A DNA stretch of 64,000 nucleotides from Paramesorhizobium leguminum (lineage in GTDB: Bacteria; Pseudomonadota; Alphaproteobacteria; Rhizobiales; Rhizobiaceae), in NCBI RefSeq assembly GCF_003217235.1, contig NZ_QJTF01000005.1, forward strand, positions 145,842 to 209,841, given 5' to 3'. Each line of letters opens with the position of its first letter. Positions within the stretch are counted from its first letter, which is position 1. The translations under genes were made by a program, and so were the position numbers. Shown here one piece after another: positions 27,510-37,213 of this stretch. Below the pieces are notes generated by a model. The model was not told the origin of the DNA. It saw nothing but the letters and a program-made list of their open reading frames with translations, and did not search any database.

Positions 27510-28359
27510 GCCCTTTGAACCCATCCGGGCATTCGTCACCGGTTTTCCCATAAAGCACTCCCGCTCGCCGTTGATTCATGGATTCTGGCTGAATGCGCAT
27601 GGGCTGCGCGGCTCCTATGAAGCAATAGAAATCGCGCCGGAAAATTTTTCGGTATTCGCCGCAAGTTTGCGGGAAATGGGCTATGCGGGCGGCAATGTCA
27701 CGATCCCGCACAAGGAAACGGCATTCGCGCTTTGCGAAAGCCACGATACGGCGGCAAGCGCCATCGGCGCGGTCAACACGCTCTGGTTCGAGAATGGCCG
27801 GCTCATTGGCGGCAACACCGATGCTTATGGCTTTGCCGCCAATCTGGATGAATTTGCGAGCGGTTGGGACAATGCGGATACAGCGCTCGTGCTGGGCGCG
27901 GGGGGCGCCAGCCGCGCCATCGTTCACGCGCTGAAAAGCCGGGGCTTCCAGCAGATCCATATCGTTAACCGCACTCTTTCCCGCGCGACGGAACTGGCGG
28001 ATCATTTCGGCGCGGGCGTATTCGCTCATTCTTTGGAGAAAGCGCAGGAGCTTGTGCCGGCCTCCGGCGTCATCGTCAACACCACGCCGCTCGGCATGGA
28101 AGGCCATGCCGGGGAGGAAATGGCGCTCGATTTCACGAAGGCCGACCCGAAAACGATCGTTACCGATATCGTCTATGTGCCGCTGGAGACGCCATTCCTC
28201 ATTGCCGCCCGCATGGCAGGTCTGAAAACCGTCGATGGTTTGGGAATGCTCTTGCATCAAGCAGTTCCGGGTTTCGAGCATTGGTTCGGCGTGCGCCCGC
28301 GCGTGACGCCGGAGCTGCGCGCCCATATTCTTAGCCATATGGAAAAGGCGTCCAAATGA
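27502..28359 (+). CDS. aroE: Shikimate dehydrogenase
   Basis: NADP-dependent reduction of 3-dehydroshikimate. 285 residues from ATG 27502 ([23 protein letters not shown]). The shikimate site [10 protein letters not shown], catalytic Lys and Asp ([17 protein letters not shown]) and NADP-binding [13 protein letters not shown] are all present. The upstream open frame belongs to the maf overlap and is ignored. Ends overlapping coaE by 4 bases. Confidence 0.95.
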   Translation: MAEPFEPIRAFVTGFPIKHSRSPLIHGFWLNAHGLRGSYEAIEIAPENFSVFAASLREMGYAGGNVTIPHKETAFALCESHDTAASAIGAVNTLWFENGRLIGGNTDAYGFAANLDEFASGWDNADTALVLGAGGASRAIVHALKSRGFQQIHIVNRTLSRATELADHFGAGVFAHSLEKAQELVPASGVIVNTTPLGMEGHAGEEMALDFTKADPKTIVTDIVYVPLETPFLIAARMAGLKTVDGLGMLLHQAVPGFEHWFGVRPRVTPELRAHILSHMEKASK

Positions 28360-28949
28360 TTATCCTTGGGCTGACCGGGTCCATCGGCATGGGAAAATCG
28401 ACCACCGCGCAAATGTTCGCCGATGCCGGCATTCCCGTCCAAAGCTCCGATGAAACCGTGCACCGGCTCTATGCCGGTCGCGCCGCGCCGTTGATCGAGG
28501 CGGCCTTTCCCGGCGCGACAGCGGAAAACGGCGTGGATAGGGAAAAGCTCTCTGCCGCCGTGCTGGGAAATCCGGAAGCGATGGCAAGGCTGGAGGCCAT
28601 CATCCATCCCCTCGTCTGGGAAGAACAGCAGGCTTTCCTTGAAAAAGCCCGGGCCGCCGGCGCGGACATGGTTGTCCTCGATATCCCGCTTCTTTTCGAG
28701 ACCGGCGGTGAAACCCGCGTCGACAAAGTGATTGTCGTTTCAGCCGCGCCGGAAATTCAGCGCCGGCGCGTGTTGGCCCGGCCGGGCATGACTGAGGCCA
28801 AGCTTGATTCCATCCTTGCCCGCCAGACGCCGGACGCTGAAAAGCGCAAGCGGGCAGATTTTATTATCGACACCGGCAAAGGTTTCGATGCTGCGCGGGC
28901 CGACGTGGCGGAGATCATCCGCCATTTGAGGGAACAGAGCCTTGGATAA
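28356..28949 (+). CDS. coaE: Dephospho-CoA kinase
   Basis: Last step of coenzyme A synthesis, phosphorylating the 3'-OH of dephospho-CoA. 197 residues, P-loop [24 protein letters not shown] substrate segment, and the RQ..D lid region ([15 protein letters not shown]). Third gene of maf-aroE-coaE and close to dnaQ, a conserved origin-proximal order. Confidence 0.95.
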   Translation: MIILGLTGSIGMGKSTTAQMFADAGIPVQSSDETVHRLYAGRAAPLIEAAFPGATAENGVDREKLSAAVLGNPEAMARLEAIIHPLVWEEQQAFLEKARAAGADMVVLDIPLLFETGGETRVDKVIVVSAAPEIQRRRVLARPGMTEAKLDSILARQTPDAEKRKRADFIIDTGKGFDAARADVAEIIRHLREQSLG

Positions 28950-29027
28950 GGGCATTGCCGCGCTTGCAAGCGGTCACCCGCTTTTCGTATCTGATGAGCT
29001 AAGATTGTTTTTGAAAGTGTGATGCCC

Positions 29028-29759
29028 ATGCGAGAGATCGTATTCGACACCGAAACGACCGGCCTCGACCGGCTTGCGGATCGAGTCATCGAAATCGGCG
29101 GCGTCGAACTGGTCAATCGCTTCCCGACGGGCCGCACCTTTCATGTCTATATCAATCCGCAAGGCCGGGCCATTCACCCGGACGCACTCGCAGTCCACGG
29201 CATCGGCATAGAGAAGCTTGCCGACAAGCCGGCCTTTCCCGAAATAGTCAATGATTTCCTGAATTTTTTCGATGGCGCCCGGCTGGTCGCGCATAATGCG
29301 ATGTTCGACCTCGGCTTCATCAACGCCGAACTGGAGCGTGCCGGCCAAGCTCCTATCCCAACGGAGCGGGTGGTGGATACGCTTGCGCTTGCCCGCCGCC
29401 GCCATCCGATGGGTCCCAATTCGCTTGATGCGCTCTGCCGGCGCTACGGCATCGACAACAGCCGCCGCACCCTGCACGGCGCGCTCCTTGATTCGGAAAT
29501 CCTGGCGGAAGTTTATATTGAGCTGATCGGTGGCAAGCAGGCCGCCTTGGGCCTGACGGTCGAGAGCACAAACCGCGGAGCGGGCACGGTCCAGCAGGAA
29601 ACCATCGTCATCATCGGCGGACGCGATCAGCCGCTGCCTCCCCGTTTGTCGGCGGTGGAAGAGGCGGCCCATGCCGCGCTGGTCGAAAAAATCGGCACGA
29701 AAGCGATCTGGGCTAAATTTGCCGCGGATGCTGATGCTGATGCTGATGCTGCGGAATAA
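29028..29759 (+). CDS. dnaQ: DNA polymerase III subunit epsilon (3'-5' exonuclease)
   Basis: Proofreading subunit of the replicase. The exonuclease motifs are clear: Exo I FDTETTGLD, Exo II AHNAMFDLGFINAEL, Exo III HGALLDSEILAEVYIEL. A flexible linker and the polymerase-binding C-terminus (AALVEKIGTKAIWAKF) follow. I chose ATG 29028 (MREIVFDTETTG, 243 residues); ATG 29022 and GTG 29019 are alternatives. The end contains four in-frame GATGCT repeats (29727-29750) giving an Asp-Ala tract before the stop. Confidence 0.94.
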   Translation: MREIVFDTETTGLDRLADRVIEIGGVELVNRFPTGRTFHVYINPQGRAIHPDALAVHGIGIEKLADKPAFPEIVNDFLNFFDGARLVAHNAMFDLGFINAELERAGQAPIPTERVVDTLALARRRHPMGPNSLDALCRRYGIDNSRRTLHGALLDSEILAEVYIELIGGKQAALGLTVESTNRGAGTVQQETIVIIGGRDQPLPPRLSAVEEAAHAALVEKIGTKAIWAKFAADADADADAAE

Positions 29760-29773
29760 AAGCTAACTTCAAA

Positions 29774-29806
29774 AAAAAGCCCGGTTCACTTTCGGCCGGG
29801 CTTTTT
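29774..29806. terminator. Bidirectional terminator between dnaQ and secB
   Basis: 11-bp stem (AAAAAGCCCGG / CCGGGCTTTTT) with an 11-base loop, flanked by A and T runs so that it can end both dnaQ (plus) and secB (minus). Confidence 0.9.
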
Positions 29807-29824
29807 CCTATGAGTTGAAAAAAC

Positions 29825-30340
29825 TCAGCTTTTGACAGCTGATTTGGCCTGTTCCTCGGCCATGCGCTGCTGGAACATCTGCGCGAAATCGATTGGGTCG
29901 ATCATCAGCGGCGGGAAGCCGCCGTTGCGCGTTGCCTCGGCGATGATCTGGCGGGCGAACGGGAAGAGCAGTCGCGGGCACTCGATGAACAGAAGCGGCA
30001 GCACGTGCTCCTGCGGGAAGCCCTGGATGTGGAAGGCGCCCCCATAGACGAGCTCGACGTTGAAAAGCACATCTTTGCCCTCGCCGGCGCGCGCGCTCAA
30101 CGTCAGCACGACATCGAATTCGTTCTCGCCGATCGGATTGGCGGCGACATTGACATTGATGTTGATCGCGGGCGCCTTTTCACGCGGACGCAGTGAAAGC
30201 GGCGCGCCGGGGCTTTCGAAGGAAAGATCCTTCACATATTGCGCCAGGATGCTCAGCGAAGGCTCGGAGGCCGCGCCGGAACCGTTGCCATTTTTTGCTT
30301 CGCCAGCATTGGAATTCGTTGCGCTCGGCGTTTTTGCCAT
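29825..30340 (-). CDS. secB: Protein-export chaperone SecB
   Basis: Tetrameric cytosolic chaperone that keeps preproteins unfolded for SecA. 171 residues from ATG 30340 with AAGG upstream. The N-terminal ~30 residues are a low-complexity tail. The core then contains [32 protein letters not shown] and the conserved [17 protein letters not shown] and [13 protein letters not shown]. The frame is open 29 codons further but without support. Proximity to dnaQ and fxsA is typical. Confidence 0.95.
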   Translation of the reverse strand: MAKTPSATNSNAGEAKNGNGSGAASEPSLSILAQYVKDLSFESPGAPLSLRPREKAPAININVNVAANPIGENEFDVVLTLSARAGEGKDVLFNVELVYGGAFHIQGFPQEHVLPLLFIECPRLLFPFARQIIAEATRNGGFPPLMIDPIDFAQMFQQRMAEEQAKSAVKS

Positions 30341-30445
30341 CGTCTGAGACCTTTTCTCTGGAATGGCCATTATGGCCCTTAACTCAAGATTCGCCCTAAC
30401 ATGTGGGCTTCCATGAGGCAATGGCACAGGAAATTCAAGCTGTGG

Positions 30446-30991
30446 CTATTCCTTGCCGCCTCGCCAGGGCGAATTGCGATCGGGCTTATGTGAATAATCG
30501 TCGGGCGTGAGATCGATGACCTGATCGCGCGGTTTGCTTGTTTGCGGACCCTGCCCGTGGCGCGTAGTCTTCACGGTAACGATGATACGGCTACGAACGA
30601 GATACCGCCACACGAAATCGCGAACCGGCGGTATGAACAGCAGAAGCCCGAGAATATCCGTGAAAAAGCCGGGAATGAGGAGCAGGATGGCCGCCACGAC
30701 CAGCATCGCTCCATGCACCAGTTCCCGGTCGGGAACGCGTCCGGCGCTCGCTTCCGCGCGGATCCTTTGCAGAAGACTGAAGCCTTGCACGCGCAACAGA
30801 TATAGGCCCAGCATGGCGCCAAGCAGCACGAGGCCGAGGGTCGGAAGAACGCCGATATGGCTGCCGACGATCACGAAGCCTGCGATTTCCACGAATGGCA
30901 ACGCCAAGAGGATAAGCGCAGTGGGAGAAAATGGCACGGTGATGCTGACCTTTCCGTTGGAAAACGTGATCTGGAAAGAGAATCCTTCCAT
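30446..30991 (-). CDS. fxsA: FxsA-family membrane protein
   Basis: 181-residue inner-membrane protein with three or four hydrophobic segments (ALILLALPFVEIAGFVIV, LPTLGLVLLGAMLGLYLL, AMLVVAAILLLIPGFFTDIL) and the FxsA signature IPGFFTDILGLLLFIPPVR. In E. coli FxsA overexpression relieves phage T7 exclusion by F-plasmid PifA; the normal role is unknown. The C-terminal ~45 residues are a polar cytosolic tail. Divergent from timA. Confidence 0.9.
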   Translation of the reverse strand: MEGFSFQITFSNGKVSITVPFSPTALILLALPFVEIAGFVIVGSHIGVLPTLGLVLLGAMLGLYLLRVQGFSLLQRIRAEASAGRVPDRELVHGAMLVVAAILLLIPGFFTDILGLLLFIPPVRDFVWRYLVRSRIIVTVKTTRHGQGPQTSKPRDQVIDLTPDDYSHKPDRNSPWRGGKE

Positions 30992-31131
30992 ATCCCCCTA
31001 GAATTGGGATCGGCATTTGAATGATGCAACTCATCAGACTATATGTTTTTCAAACTAGATTGCAATTTCGGTGGTGAATCGCGAAACATGCCGGTTCCGA
31101 TCCCATTGTTGGCAGATGAATTGGCGGGCCT

Positions 31132-31869
31132 ATGGAATTTTTCGATTTCGGGACGATTTTTTTCTTCGTGGCGGCGGTGATCATCTTCCTGCAGCTGCGG
31201 AATGTTCTTGGCCGCCGCACAGGCAGCGAGCGTCCGCCCTTCGATCCCTATTCCCCCCGCACGGGAGATCCGGCGAAGGGCGCTCCTAATAACGACAATG
31301 GCAATGTTGCCAATAACGACACCGTTGTCGCTCTGCCGCGTCGGACCGATCCGGCGGATAAAAACGCGGCGGCAAAAAACTTTGCCGATATCGACGCGGT
31401 CTCGCCCGCGGGCACGCCGCTCAATGAGGGCTTGCGCGCCATCAGCGCCGCTGATTCCTCTTTCGAGCCCAAGCGTTTCCTCGAAGGCGCGAAAATGGCT
31501 TATGAGATGATCGTCACGTCTTTTGCCGATGGCGACCGCAAGGCGCTGAAGACCCTTCTCGCCAAGGACGTCTATGAGGGCTTTGTCTCCGCCATCACCG
31601 AGCGGGAGGCCAAGGGAGAAAAGCTGAACTCATCTTTCGTCGGCATCGGCAAGGCGGATATCGTCGGCGCGGAAATGAAGGGCAGCGATGCCCACGTCAC
31701 GGTTCGCATCGTCAGCCAGATGATTTCCGCCACGCTGGACAAGGATGGCAAGGTTATCGATGGCGATCCGGATGCGGTAGTCGAGATCAAGGATGTCTGG
31801 ACCTTCGCGCGGGATACCCGCTCCCGTGATCCAAACTGGAAGCTGGTTGCGACGGAAGCCGAAGATTGA
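31132..31869 (+). CDS. timA: Tim44/TimA-domain protein
   Basis: 245-residue membrane-anchored protein. One N-terminal helix (FFFVAAVIIFLQLRNVLG) is followed by a polar Asn/Asp/Lys-rich linker. The C-terminal Tim44-like domain (SFEPKRFLEGAKMAYEMIVTSFADGDRK onward, here given in parts) ends VWTFARD-type. In mitochondria Tim44 anchors the import motor; the bacterial protein (TimA) is membrane-associated with unclear role. It lies 10 bases before mltA, so the two are probably co-transcribed. Confidence 0.9.
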   Translation: MEFFDFGTIFFFVAAVIIFLQLRNVLGRRTGSERPPFDPYSPRTGDPAKGAPNNDNGNVANNDTVVALPRRTDPADKNAAAKNFADIDAVSPAGTPLNEGLRAISAADSSFEPKRFLEGAKMAYEMIVTSFADGDRKALKTLLAKDVYEGFVSAITEREAKGEKLNSSFVGIGKADIVGAEMKGSDAHVTVRIVSQMISATLDKDGKVIDGDPDAVVEIKDVWTFARDTRSRDPNWKLVATEAED

Positions 31870-31878
31870 CAGGGGACG

Positions 31879-32904
31879 ATGCTTTCGCGGCTTTTCACGC
31901 CCGTGACCTATGCGGATTGTCCGGGCTGGCCTGAGGATGACCATGCAGCCGCCTTTGCGGCTTTCCGCCGCTCAAGCTTTCGTGTGCTGGAAAAGCCTTA
32001 TCGCAGCGGTGCTCTCGGCATCACGTTTGAAGCGCTCGCGCCTATTTTCACCGCCGCGCGCGCGGATAACGGCAAGGCGCCCCGCGATTTCTTCGAAACG
32101 TATTTCCTTCCCTGTCTCATCCAGCCTGAAAATGGCGGAAAGGGCTTCGTCACCGGCTTTTATGAACCGGAAATCACCGCCTCCCCGGTAAAAACCGGGC
32201 GATTTCGCGTTCCATTTTATCGGGAACCCGACGATCTTGCAAAAAGCGGGGCCACTGAATATCACGACCGCCGCGCAATCGAGACAGGCGCGCTCGACGG
32301 ACACAACCTCGAAATCGCCTATGTTGAGCATCGGGTTGATGCCTTCTTCGCCCATGTGCAGGGCGCGGCGCGATTGAATATGCCTGATGGCGCCGTGAAA
32401 CGCATCACTTATGCCGCGAAATCCGGCCATCCATTCACCGGCCCGGGGCGGACATTGGTCGAGCTTGGCGAATTGCCGGAGCGGCAAGTGACCATGCAAT
32501 CGATCCGCGCATGGCTCGCCAGAAATCCGCACCGTATCGATGAAATACTCTGGCGCAACCGCTCCTACATTTTCTTTCGCGAGGCCCCTGGTGAGGAACC
32601 GGAGCTTGGTCCCATCGCCGCCGCCAAGGTGCCGCTCACGCCGGGCCGCTCCATTGCCGTTGACCGCCTGCTCCATACGTTTGGTACGCCCTTCTTCATC
32701 GACGCGTCGGATTTGGGAGCTTTCGAACCCGGCAATCCCACAGGGTTTCGCCGCCTGATGATCGCGCAGGATACCGGCTCTGCCATCATTGGCCCCGCGC
32801 GCGGTGATCTTTTTACCGGTTCGGGCGATGCGGCAGGCGAAATCGCCGGCGTAATTCGTAACCAGGCCGATTTTTATGTGCTGGTGCCGCGCGCGCTGTT
32901 ATAA
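31879..32904 (+). CDS. mltA: Murein lytic transglycosylase A (MltA)
   Basis: Cleaves the MurNAc-GlcNAc bond of peptidoglycan with formation of the 1,6-anhydro ring. 341 residues; the MltA core is seen in FVTGFYEPEITASP and the double-psi barrel end MIAQDTGSAIIGPARGDLF, whose Asp is the catalytic acid. No signal peptide or lipobox can be seen from the only usable start, unlike E. coli MltA, but similar to my recollection of other rhizobial MltAs. Located between timA and a Smr-domain gene. Confidence 0.9.
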   Translation: MLSRLFTPVTYADCPGWPEDDHAAAFAAFRRSSFRVLEKPYRSGALGITFEALAPIFTAARADNGKAPRDFFETYFLPCLIQPENGGKGFVTGFYEPEITASPVKTGRFRVPFYREPDDLAKSGATEYHDRRAIETGALDGHNLEIAYVEHRVDAFFAHVQGAARLNMPDGAVKRITYAAKSGHPFTGPGRTLVELGELPERQVTMQSIRAWLARNPHRIDEILWRNRSYIFFREAPGEEPELGPIAAAKVPLTPGRSIAVDRLLHTFGTPFFIDASDLGAFEPGNPTGFRRLMIAQDTGSAIIGPARGDLFTGSGDAAGEIAGVIRNQADFYVLVPRALL

Positions 32905-32966
32905 TTTTTACCACCAGGCGGAATCCGCTTGGCGTCGCATAATGCGACAGAATAAAGCAGTGATTC

Positions 32967-33581
32967 ATGACGCCAGGGGACAAAACAACGCAAGACGCCG
33001 ACGGACCGCTGCGGATGGAAGATCGCATCCTCTGGGAAACCGTCGCGCGCACTGCGAAGCCATTGAAGCAACGCGTGTCCCGCGTGCCGAAGCTGCCCGA
33101 TGATTTCCATCTATGGGAGGCGGAAATTGGCGGCCAAGAACCGGCTTCATCACCAAAAGCCGGAAAAATCGTCGCGCCAGCCGGGCCGAACTCGAAACCG
33201 AAACAGGCGGCAAAGCCCCGCGAGCCCCACCCGATTCATCCACTCGACAGGACCACGCATCGCAAGATCGCCAAGGGCCGGATTGACATCGAGGCGCGGG
33301 TCGATCTGCATGGCCTCAATCAACATGACGCGCATGATCTGCTCTATGGATTTCTTCTGAATGCGAGGGGGCGTGGCCTGCGCCATGTGCTGGTAATCAC
33401 CGGCAAGGGCTCGTCATCAGGCAGTGAAGGCATCTTGCGCCAAGCGGTGCCGCATTGGTTTTCCACGCCCGCCTTCCGCATTCTGGTCAGCGCCTATGAG
33501 GACGCCGCGCGAAAACATGGCGGCCATGGCGCGCTTTATGTGCGCCTCCGCCGCGTCGCTTCGGGAGGGGACCGGACATGA
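32967..33581 (+). CDS. Smr-domain protein
   Basis: 204 residues: a disordered Lys/Pro-rich N-terminal half, then a C-terminal Smr (MutS2-type) nuclease-like domain. The motifs are DLHGLNQHDA, the ITGKG loop and the GGHGALYVRLRR end. Smr domains nick DNA or RNA, recently linked to ribosome rescue in related proteins; the specific role here is unknown. Its stop overlaps the next gene's ATG by 4 bases. Confidence 0.9.
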   Translation: MTPGDKTTQDADGPLRMEDRILWETVARTAKPLKQRVSRVPKLPDDFHLWEAEIGGQEPASSPKAGKIVAPAGPNSKPKQAAKPREPHPIHPLDRTTHRKIAKGRIDIEARVDLHGLNQHDAHDLLYGFLLNARGRGLRHVLVITGKGSSSGSEGILRQAVPHWFSTPAFRILVSAYEDAARKHGGHGALYVRLRRVASGGDRT

Positions 33582-33958
33582 CGCCCTTCGGCAAGCGCCT
33601 GCGTGAACTGCGCGAAGAGCGCAACGTCTCGCAAAAGGAGATGGCGGCGGCGATCGGGGTTTCGGCCGCCTATCTCTCGGCGTTGGAGCATGGCCGTCGC
33701 GGCCAACCGACCTGGGACCTTATCCAGCGCATCATCACCTATTTCAATATCATTTGGGATGATGCCGAAGAACTGCAGCAACTGGCGAAGATTTCCCATC
33801 CTCGTGTTGTCATCGACACGGCGGGCCTTTCTCCGGAAGCCACCGAGCTCGCTAATCTCATCGCCTCCAGCATTCGAATGCTCGACCGCGAGACGGTTAT
33901 TTCACTCACCGGGCAGGTCAAGGCGGCGAAAAAACGCCGGAAGAGCATCCGTTCCTAA
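33578..33958 (+). CDS. XRE-family transcriptional regulator
   Basis: 126 residues with an N-terminal helix-turn-helix (about 6-60: KRLRELREERNVSQKEMA, then IGVSAAYLSALEHGRRGQP), in the class of small Cro/CI-like regulators. It is translationally coupled to the Smr gene (ATGA). Its stop overlaps the stop of the convergent DUF1402 gene by three to four bases. The conserved coupling of XRE with Smr, MltA and TimA suggests a core envelope or stress role rather than a mobile element. Target unknown. Confidence 0.9.
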   Translation: MTPFGKRLRELREERNVSQKEMAAAIGVSAAYLSALEHGRRGQPTWDLIQRIITYFNIIWDDAEELQQLAKISHPRVVIDTAGLSPEATELANLIASSIRMLDRETVISLTGQVKAAKKRRKSIRS

Positions 33959-34929
33959 AAAAGCTCTTTCAGTTCATCGAGCTTGGAATTGACCAGCCAG
34001 CCATAATAATTTTCCTGCGGCAGGAGCATCTCTCCGCCGCTCCGTCTGGCGTTTTCGCGGGCGAGCGCGCGGGCGCGTTCGTCAGGATCACCGACATTGT
34101 AAAGCGTGGCGGTGATGCCGGGATTCTTCGAAATATCGAAATCCGCGTATTGCCGGTAAGCATCGATCGCGTGCCTCAGCGTCGCCGCCACGTAAGGCAA
34201 TGTCAGATCGGGGTCCATGATCGTCTTGTAGACCGCATTTCCATCATCCGCGTCGAGCTTCGGCAGGCCGGAAATCCGGTTCACCATGTCCGACATCTGC
34301 AGCGCCGTCAGCGGATTGATCTGGCCGAGGCCAAAGGTCTGTCCGGCATAAAAGGGCTGGAAGAAGACCGCGCTGAAACGGTTGTCGGGGTAGGATACGC
34401 CATCCACCGTCCTGCCGCGGAACTTCGCATTCCACACGTCTTCGCGGCAATCCCACAGCGAATAGCTATCCTTGAACCCGGCGCAGGCTGAAAACTCCGG
34501 CCTTTTGACGAAACTTCCAATGGATTCGCCCTTATAATCGAAGCTCACGCCCCGGTTTACATAGGACATCGCCTTGACGTAATAGGTCTGGAGCCGGTCA
34601 TAGGCATCGACATTGTAGGTATGCTCGCCGACAATGGCGCCCGCGATATGCAGCGGATCGATGCCATAGGCCGCCGCCGTGCTTTTGATTTTCGCGCGCA
34701 GCCTGTTATCCACCGCAAGCAGATTGTAGATCTTGCGATACTTAGCCTCGTAGGTGGTTTTCAGCTCGCGGGTGCGCTTGGCGGAAGCGCCGGGAATATT
34801 GGGTTGTTCGGCATTCCGGTTGCCCGAGGGCACCAGCGTGGCCGCAACGGCGCTCTCGCAAGGAACAATGACGAAGATGCTCGCGGCAAGCAGGCCCATG
34901 CCGGCGATAAGGGTCAGTCGGCTTTTCAT
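33955..34929 (-). CDS. DUF1402-family periplasmic protein
   Basis: 324 residues with an N-terminal signal peptide (MKSRLTLIAGMGLLAASIFV, cleavage near AVA-ATL). It has a transglycosylase-like core: AAYGIDPLHIAGAIVGEH contains a catalytic-type Glu, and GLGQINPLTA resembles the GLMQI motif of SLT enzymes. The family is restricted to Rhizobiales-type bacteria and is uncharacterised. Peptidoglycan cleavage is my inference. It converges on the XRE gene and lies next to the hslU terminator. Confidence 0.88.
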   Translation of the reverse strand: MKSRLTLIAGMGLLAASIFVIVPCESAVAATLVPSGNRNAEQPNIPGASAKRTRELKTTYEAKYRKIYNLLAVDNRLRAKIKSTAAAYGIDPLHIAGAIVGEHTYNVDAYDRLQTYYVKAMSYVNRGVSFDYKGESIGSFVKRPEFSACAGFKDSYSLWDCREDVWNAKFRGRTVDGVSYPDNRFSAVFFQPFYAGQTFGLGQINPLTALQMSDMVNRISGLPKLDADDGNAVYKTIMDPDLTLPYVAATLRHAIDAYRQYADFDISKNPGITATLYNVGDPDERARALARENARRSGGEMLLPQENYYGWLVNSKLDELKELF

Positions 34930-35003
34930 GTCAGCGTGGTCAGCCCCAGCGACGGGCCACCAGGCCCGGAAGTTCGATTGAAGGAAGTCGGGGCGGAAAA
35001 TAG

Positions 35004-35034
35004 AAAACCCCCTCGCGCAAGTCGAGGGGGTTTT
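35004..35034 (-). terminator. Terminator of hslU
   Basis: 12-bp stem (AAAACCCCCTCG / CGAGGGGGTTTT), 7-base loop, with the T-rich TTTTCTATTTT on the minus strand. It is 40 bases after the hslU stop and may also isolate the DUF1402 gene. Confidence 0.9.
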
Positions 35035-35073
35035 GCAATTAGTTGCTGGCGATACCGGAAAGACACATGTTCC

Positions 35074-36381
35074 CTATAGAATGAAGCGCGACAAGTCCGA
35101 ATTCTTCGCCAGATCGCCCACCGTGTCGCGAACATATTTCGCATCGACGGAGAAGGAGGTTCCCGCCTTGTCGGGGGCGGCGAACGAGATTTCGTCCAGC
35201 ACGCGCTCCATCACGGTCTGCAGCCGCCGCGCGCCGATATTCTCCACGCTGGAATTGAGGTCAACGGCGATATCCGCAAGCGCATCGATGGCGTCGTCGG
35301 TGATTTCGAGCGTCACCTCTTCGGTCGCCATCAGCGCGATATATTGCTTGATCAGGCTTGCTTCGGTTTCTGTGAGGATGCGGCGAAAATCCTCGCGCGT
35401 CAGCGCGTTGAGCTCGACGCGGATCGGCAGGCGGCCCTGAAGCTCAGGCAAAAGGTCCGACGGCTTGGAGACATGGAACGCGCCCGACGCGATGAACAGG
35501 ATATGGTCCGTCTTGATCGGCCCATATTTCGTCGCCACCGTCGTTCCCTCGACCAAAGGCAAGAGATCGCGCTGCACCCCTTCGCGCGAGACGCCCGCGC
35601 CAAGGCCGCCATCACGTGCGGCGATTTTGTCGATCTCGTCGAGGAAGACGATGCCGTCATCCTCCGTGGCGCGCAGCGCCTCCTGCACGATTTGTTCCTG
35701 ATCGAGCAGCTTGTCGGATTCGTCGTTGATGAGGAGGCCGTAGGATTCCTTCACCGTCGTCTTGCGCATTTTGGTGCGCCCGCCCATCGCCTTGCCCAGC
35801 ATGTCGCTCAGGTTCAGAACGCCGATATTGGCGCCCGGCATTCCCGGTATCTCGAAATTCGGCATCCCTGAAGCGGTGTCGGCCACTTCCACCTCGATCT
35901 CCTTGTCGTCGAGCAGCCCGTCACGCAGCTTCTTGCGGAAACTGTCCCGCGTCGCCGGGCTCGCCGTCTTGCCGACAAGTGCGTCGAGCACCCGTTCTTC
36001 CGCGTTGAGATGCGCCCGCGCCTTCACCTCCTCGCGCTTCTTGTCGCGCACAAGCCCCATCGCCACCTCGACCAGATCGCGGATGATCTGCTCGACATCG
36101 CGGCCGACATAGCCCACTTCGGTGAATTTCGTCGCTTCCACCTTGATGAAAGGCGCGCCCGCCAGCTTGGCGAGACGGCGCGAGATTTCCGTCTTGCCGA
36201 CGCCGGTCGGTCCGATCATCAGGATGTTCTTCGGCATCACCTCTTCGCGCATCTGCCCTTCGAGCTGCTGCCGGCGCCAGCGATTGCGCAGCGCGATGGC
36301 CACGGCGCGCTTGGCGTCCTTTTGCCCGATGATGAAGCGGTCGAGTTCGGATACGATCTCGCGAGGAGAAAAAGTGGTCAT
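35074..36381 (-). CDS. hslU: ATP-dependent protease ATPase subunit HslU
   Basis: AAA+ unfoldase of the HslUV protease. 435 residues from ATG 36381 ([20 protein letters not shown]). The Walker [13 protein letters not shown], Walker [11 protein letters not shown], sensor-1 and the conserved C-terminal tail DLSRFIL that docks into HslV are all present. The frame extends upstream only because the palindrome there is open in this frame. It follows hslV with a repeat between them. Confidence 0.96.
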   Translation of the reverse strand: MTTFSPREIVSELDRFIIGQKDAKRAVAIALRNRWRRQQLEGQMREEVMPKNILMIGPTGVGKTEISRRLAKLAGAPFIKVEATKFTEVGYVGRDVEQIIRDLVEVAMGLVRDKKREEVKARAHLNAEERVLDALVGKTASPATRDSFRKKLRDGLLDDKEIEVEVADTASGMPNFEIPGMPGANIGVLNLSDMLGKAMGGRTKMRKTTVKESYGLLINDESDKLLDQEQIVQEALRATEDDGIVFLDEIDKIAARDGGLGAGVSREGVQRDLLPLVEGTTVATKYGPIKTDHILFIASGAFHVSKPSDLLPELQGRLPIRVELNALTREDFRRILTETEASLIKQYIALMATEEVTLEITDDAIDALADIAVDLNSSVENIGARRLQTVMERVLDEISFAAPDKAGTSFSVDAKYVRDTVGDLAKNSDLSRFIL

Positions 36382-36406
36382 GATTTCAAAATTCCAATTC
36401 GCTAGA

Positions 36407-36449
36407 GCATGATCCCAAAAAGTTGCAGACTTTTTGGACAAGATCATGC
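36407..36449. repeat. Intergenic palindrome copy between hslV and hslU
   Basis: GCATGATCCCAAAAAGT, loop, ACTTTTTGGACAAGATCATGC, then GGCTAA. Both arms carry the compensating change of G-C to A-T relative to the consensus, so the stem is kept. It lies within the hslVU operon. Confidence 0.85.
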
Positions 36450-36471
36450 GGCTAAATGATCCGACCGATGC

Positions 36472-37029
36472 TCACTTGGCATCGAGGCTTTCGACGATGA
36501 TATTGCCATTGGTATAGACGCAGATATCGGCGGCGATCTGCATGGCCTTGCGCGCGATATCCTCGGCGTCCGCATCGGTGTCGATCAGCGCCCGCGCCGC
36601 GGCGAGCGCGTAATTGCCGCCGGAGCCGATGGCCATCACGCCATGTTCGGGCTCCAGCACGTCGCCCGTGCCGGTCAGCGCCAGCGTCACCTGCGCGTCG
36701 GCAACCAGCATCATCGCCTCGAGGCGGCGCAGATAACGGTCGGTGCGCCAGTCTTTGGCGAGCTCAACCGAAGCGCGCATCAGCTGATCCGGGTATTGCT
36801 CGAGCTTCGCTTCCAGCCGTTCGAGCAGGGTGAAGGCATCGGCGGTCGCGCCCGCGAAACCTGCGATCACATTGCCGCCCTTGCCCAGACGGCGCACCTT
36901 GCGCGCGTTGCCCTTCATGATCGTCTGGCCGAGCGAGACCTGCCCGTCCCCCGCGATCACCACCTTGCCGCCCTTGCGGATGGTGACGATGGTCGTGCCA
37001 TAGATGGTTGTGGGATTGTGTTCGATCAT
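36472..37029 (-). CDS. hslV: ATP-dependent protease subunit HslV
   Basis: Proteasome-like threonine protease. 185 residues from ATG 37029. The short propeptide [11 protein letters not shown] precedes the mature catalytic Thr of [11 protein letters not shown]; the GDGQVSLG segment and the later [14 protein letters not shown] belong to the active site and fold. An open frame 10 codons longer lacks a ribosome site of better quality. First gene of hslV-hslU, divergent from hisB. Confidence 0.96.
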   Translation of the reverse strand: MIEHNPTTIYGTTIVTIRKGGKVVIAGDGQVSLGQTIMKGNARKVRRLGKGGNVIAGFAGATADAFTLLERLEAKLEQYPDQLMRASVELAKDWRTDRYLRRLEAMMLVADAQVTLALTGTGDVLEPEHGVMAIGSGGNYALAAARALIDTDADAEDIARKAMQIAADICVYTNGNIIVESLDAK

Positions 37030-37213
37030 GAAAAACTCCTGATGGCAGGTCTCCCCCACCCCAGATGGCAGCAGGAATGACCCCTCGATGCGAGTGTATG
37101 TATGAACGCGTGAACGAAATGCAAACCGCTGTCGGCTATCTTATTGTTAAAGGATTTGGCAAAGCTGGCTGGCTGTTCTAGAACGCGAGCCGAACAACGA
37201 AGGCGGAATGATC

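Noticed and set aside
35074..36447. HslU start at 36447
   Set aside because: The extra 22 residues are a translation of the palindrome; other copies read in the same frame give nearly the same residues.
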